Assembly (NCBI GenBank): GCA_030531005.1
Contig: JAUMTW010000010.1
Coordinates: forward strand, 1 to 33,460
Length of the DNA stretch: 33,460 nucleotides
Source: Corynebacterium sp.
Lineage (GTDB): Bacteria > Actinomycetota > Actinomycetes > Mycobacteriales > Mycobacteriaceae
Reading direction: 5' to 3'
Shown here: piece by piece, positions 33,001 to 33,460 of the stretch
Numbering within the stretch: position 1 is the stretch's first letter
Layout of the letters: the number at the start of each line of letters is the position of its first letter
The notes under the pieces: generated by a model
What the model was told of the DNA's origin: nothing
What the model saw: the letters and a program-made list of their open reading frames with translations, nothing else
Database searches by the model: none
Translations under genes and position numbers: made by a program

Positions 33001-33277
33001 GATGGACCAGCTGGAGGAATTCGGTGTTGTGGGCCCTGCAGTGGGCACCAAGGCCCGTGAGGTCATCATCACCGAGGAGGATCTGCCAAGCATCCAGTGG
33101 ATGATGCGTGGCGGTAAGCCAGATGAGGCCCCAGGTGTGGCAGAGGCCCAGGCCTCCGCACCAACCCAGACGGCACAGCCAGCACAGCCAGCAGCACCAC
33201 AGGGGCCTACTCAGGCTCCTAACCAGAACCCTGAGGTGCGCCGCGTGGAGGCCAACCCCAATGGTGGTATTTTCTAA
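30017..33277 (+). CDS. ftsK: DNA translocase FtsK
   Basis: Septal membrane ATPase that pumps chromosomal DNA during division and aids dimer resolution. The 1086-residue protein has a basic cytoplasmic N-terminus, membrane segments (about 141-285), then a long linker rich in Asp/Glu/Pro/Ala with FADD/YADD-type repeats (about 480-520). The motor follows: Walker A GSTGSGKS (697-704), LILVDPKMVEF, Walker B VAIVDELADL (about 808-817) and ILATQRPSVNVVTGLIKSNIP split in two parts. The DNA-binding gamma winged helix is at about 960-1025 (TLSISNLQRKLRMGFSKAGR), and there is a Pro/Gln-rich tail. The start is placed at ATG 30017 because a TAGAAT box is 7 nt upstream and no ribosome site is seen. A terminator follows. 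Confidence 0.96.
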   Translation: MTVNTRTGSSRSPKDKPTEEFRRTGSSLGVLGSGMKSALSNKRGPKKEREPRGRFRLEDSFGEEIEDDNLYDFEDMPPKPRASKSTNSKKSKAVESKPKKKTQNKKSTSSTTKRGGAKVAKHPPLPEEEQGSVNRMGLTGRQIDIIAFVLVGIAVILAGSVWTPFGGPAGQAVSGAVASIFGVGSYLVPLLVAATGIALSVDRMPSSYGYMRYGVGGVLIALSTLGLIDTFAGHPDTMPGRQGSGGMIGVLMAQPMAHGFSNFVAVPILVLILFYGVLRTAGVTVRDVASVVGGEVDRRKAQLDEKLEERRAAKEVEEPTTKLRVRDEVRPRLRNTSYTRMDSTRAARDSMDGLRRAPAPRGYDDVATSGALSFNAEPAVDRAADQGRSLFDEDPSLADKRTEKIPSLFRANQPEPEQPVQPELDFEDQFEDQYEDDLLLDESAYEEELPEIYESPAAASALPAREALAQNMQMPAEPAEPVEAAEPEDFADDYADDYAADFADDFADEVFEAEPVEDPVEEPAQQTAGMNHFSTPAPPARFDSTYQLPDMSVLKHGAPPKRHSEANEQIVDAINAVLEEFGVNAQVTGYNRGPTVTCYIIQVGPGVKMSKITGLQTNFAYAVKTSNIRLLMPIPGHSAVGIEVPNDDRETVYLGDALSEPNFANDPDPLLVPIGKGVEGSFVTFALNKLPHMLVAGSTGSGKSAFVNSLLVSLLSRATPEQLRLILVDPKMVEFTPYEGIPHLLTPIITEPKRASDALMWLVEEMERRYLDMKAAGVRNIEGYNKKFDRGEIVAPPGSQREYKRFPYIVAIVDELADLMMTAPREIEDAIVRITQKARAAGIHLILATQRPSVNVVTGLIKSNIPSRVAFATASNQDSRVILDQNGAEKLLGMGDGLFIPQGQAETVRIQGAYVDDAEIHAIVEQTKSQVPEPDYIQIETKTETPEAEVEVQPESDDDVDMLCAAAELAAYSTTLSISNLQRKLRMGFSKAGRMMDQLEEFGVVGPAVGTKAREVIITEEDLPSIQWMMRGGKPDEAPGVAEAQASAPTQTAQPAQPAAPQGPTQAPNQNPEVRRVEANPNGGIF

Positions 33278-33321
33278 AAGCTGCTGAGGCTGAACTCAGC
33301 TGAGCTAAGCTGAACCCAGCG

Positions 33322-33358
33322 ACGGGATATCTTCTTTGACGGAAGGTATCCCGTTTTT
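33322..33358 (+). terminator. Rho-independent terminator after ftsK
   Basis: ACGGGATATCTTCT (33322-33335) pairs with GGAAGGTATCCCGT (33341-33354, two G-U) followed by TTTT. Just upstream, an AGCTGA-rich stretch (33280-33320) contains the palindrome CTCAGCTGAG. The remaining bases 33359-33460 show no gene. Confidence 0.92.
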
Positions 33359-33460
33359 GTGTTGGGCGCGAGGAAGCAGGGGCGTCGAACTAATCCCGCA
33401 GCAACTGCCCTAGATCGTCTTCGTGTTGCATAGAGTTCTACCCATTGAACTTTTAATTTA

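Noticed and set aside
33365..33440. Short minus-strand reading frame MQHEDDLGQLLRD at the window end
   Set aside because: Thirteen codons with an in-frame stop just upstream and no ribosome site; not supportable as a gene.

Overview
The window is a chromosomal stretch of an actinobacterium, most likely a Corynebacterium (Mycobacteriales). From general knowledge of that genus, the order infB-rbfA-MATE transporter-metallophosphoesterase-PPTase / truB / ribF ... rpsO-pnp-dapB-thyX-dapA-rnj-TIGR03085-like gene-ftsK is its familiar housekeeping order. DapA, PNPase and RNase J also look corynebacterial by recall of their sequences. The species cannot be named from the sequence alone. No tRNA, rRNA, CRISPR array, transposase or integrase was seen.

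Left arm (1-7787): infB is cut by the window start and ends at a strong terminator. It is followed by rbfA, a MATE-family transporter, a calcineurin-like phosphoesterase overlapping a Sfp-type phosphopantetheinyl transferase, and then convergent truB. truB and ribF diverge from a 34-bp gap, and each has a -10-like hexamer placed for leaderless transcription.

Middle (7788-21781): about 14 kb holds four consecutive, very large secreted proteins (about 735, 1120, 1530 and 1087 aa) between ribF and rpsO, which I recall as near neighbours in other corynebacteria. Each has an N-terminal signal peptide, a different N-terminal region, a long helical Ala/Ser/Asn/Asp-rich stalk and a C-terminal hydrophobic helix. 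The last three share a C-terminal module of about 300 residues with conserved GDLR, TIAREQ, RFVLADP and GDLPRK blocks. The first carries a diverged version of its second half. The stalk of the third is built from phased FIVAR-like repeats. There is no sortase signal and no sortase gene. This looks like a tandemly duplicated family of envelope-spanning or surface proteins whose function I do not recognise; it is the main novelty here. The gaps between these genes carry hairpins, terminators, promoter-like boxes and an operator-like cluster, so at least the third and fourth appear to be separately controlled.

Right arm (21782-33460): rpsO has a good promoter whose -35 lies inside the last codons of the fourth surface gene, and a foldable leader. 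It is followed by pnp, then dapB-thyX-dapA-rnj (lysine/peptidoglycan precursors, dTMP synthesis, RNA decay), a TIGR03085-like gene and ftsK. The last two have -10 boxes exactly 7 nt before their ATG, again suggesting leaderless mRNAs. Downstream of the ftsK terminator (33359-33460) I see no gene.
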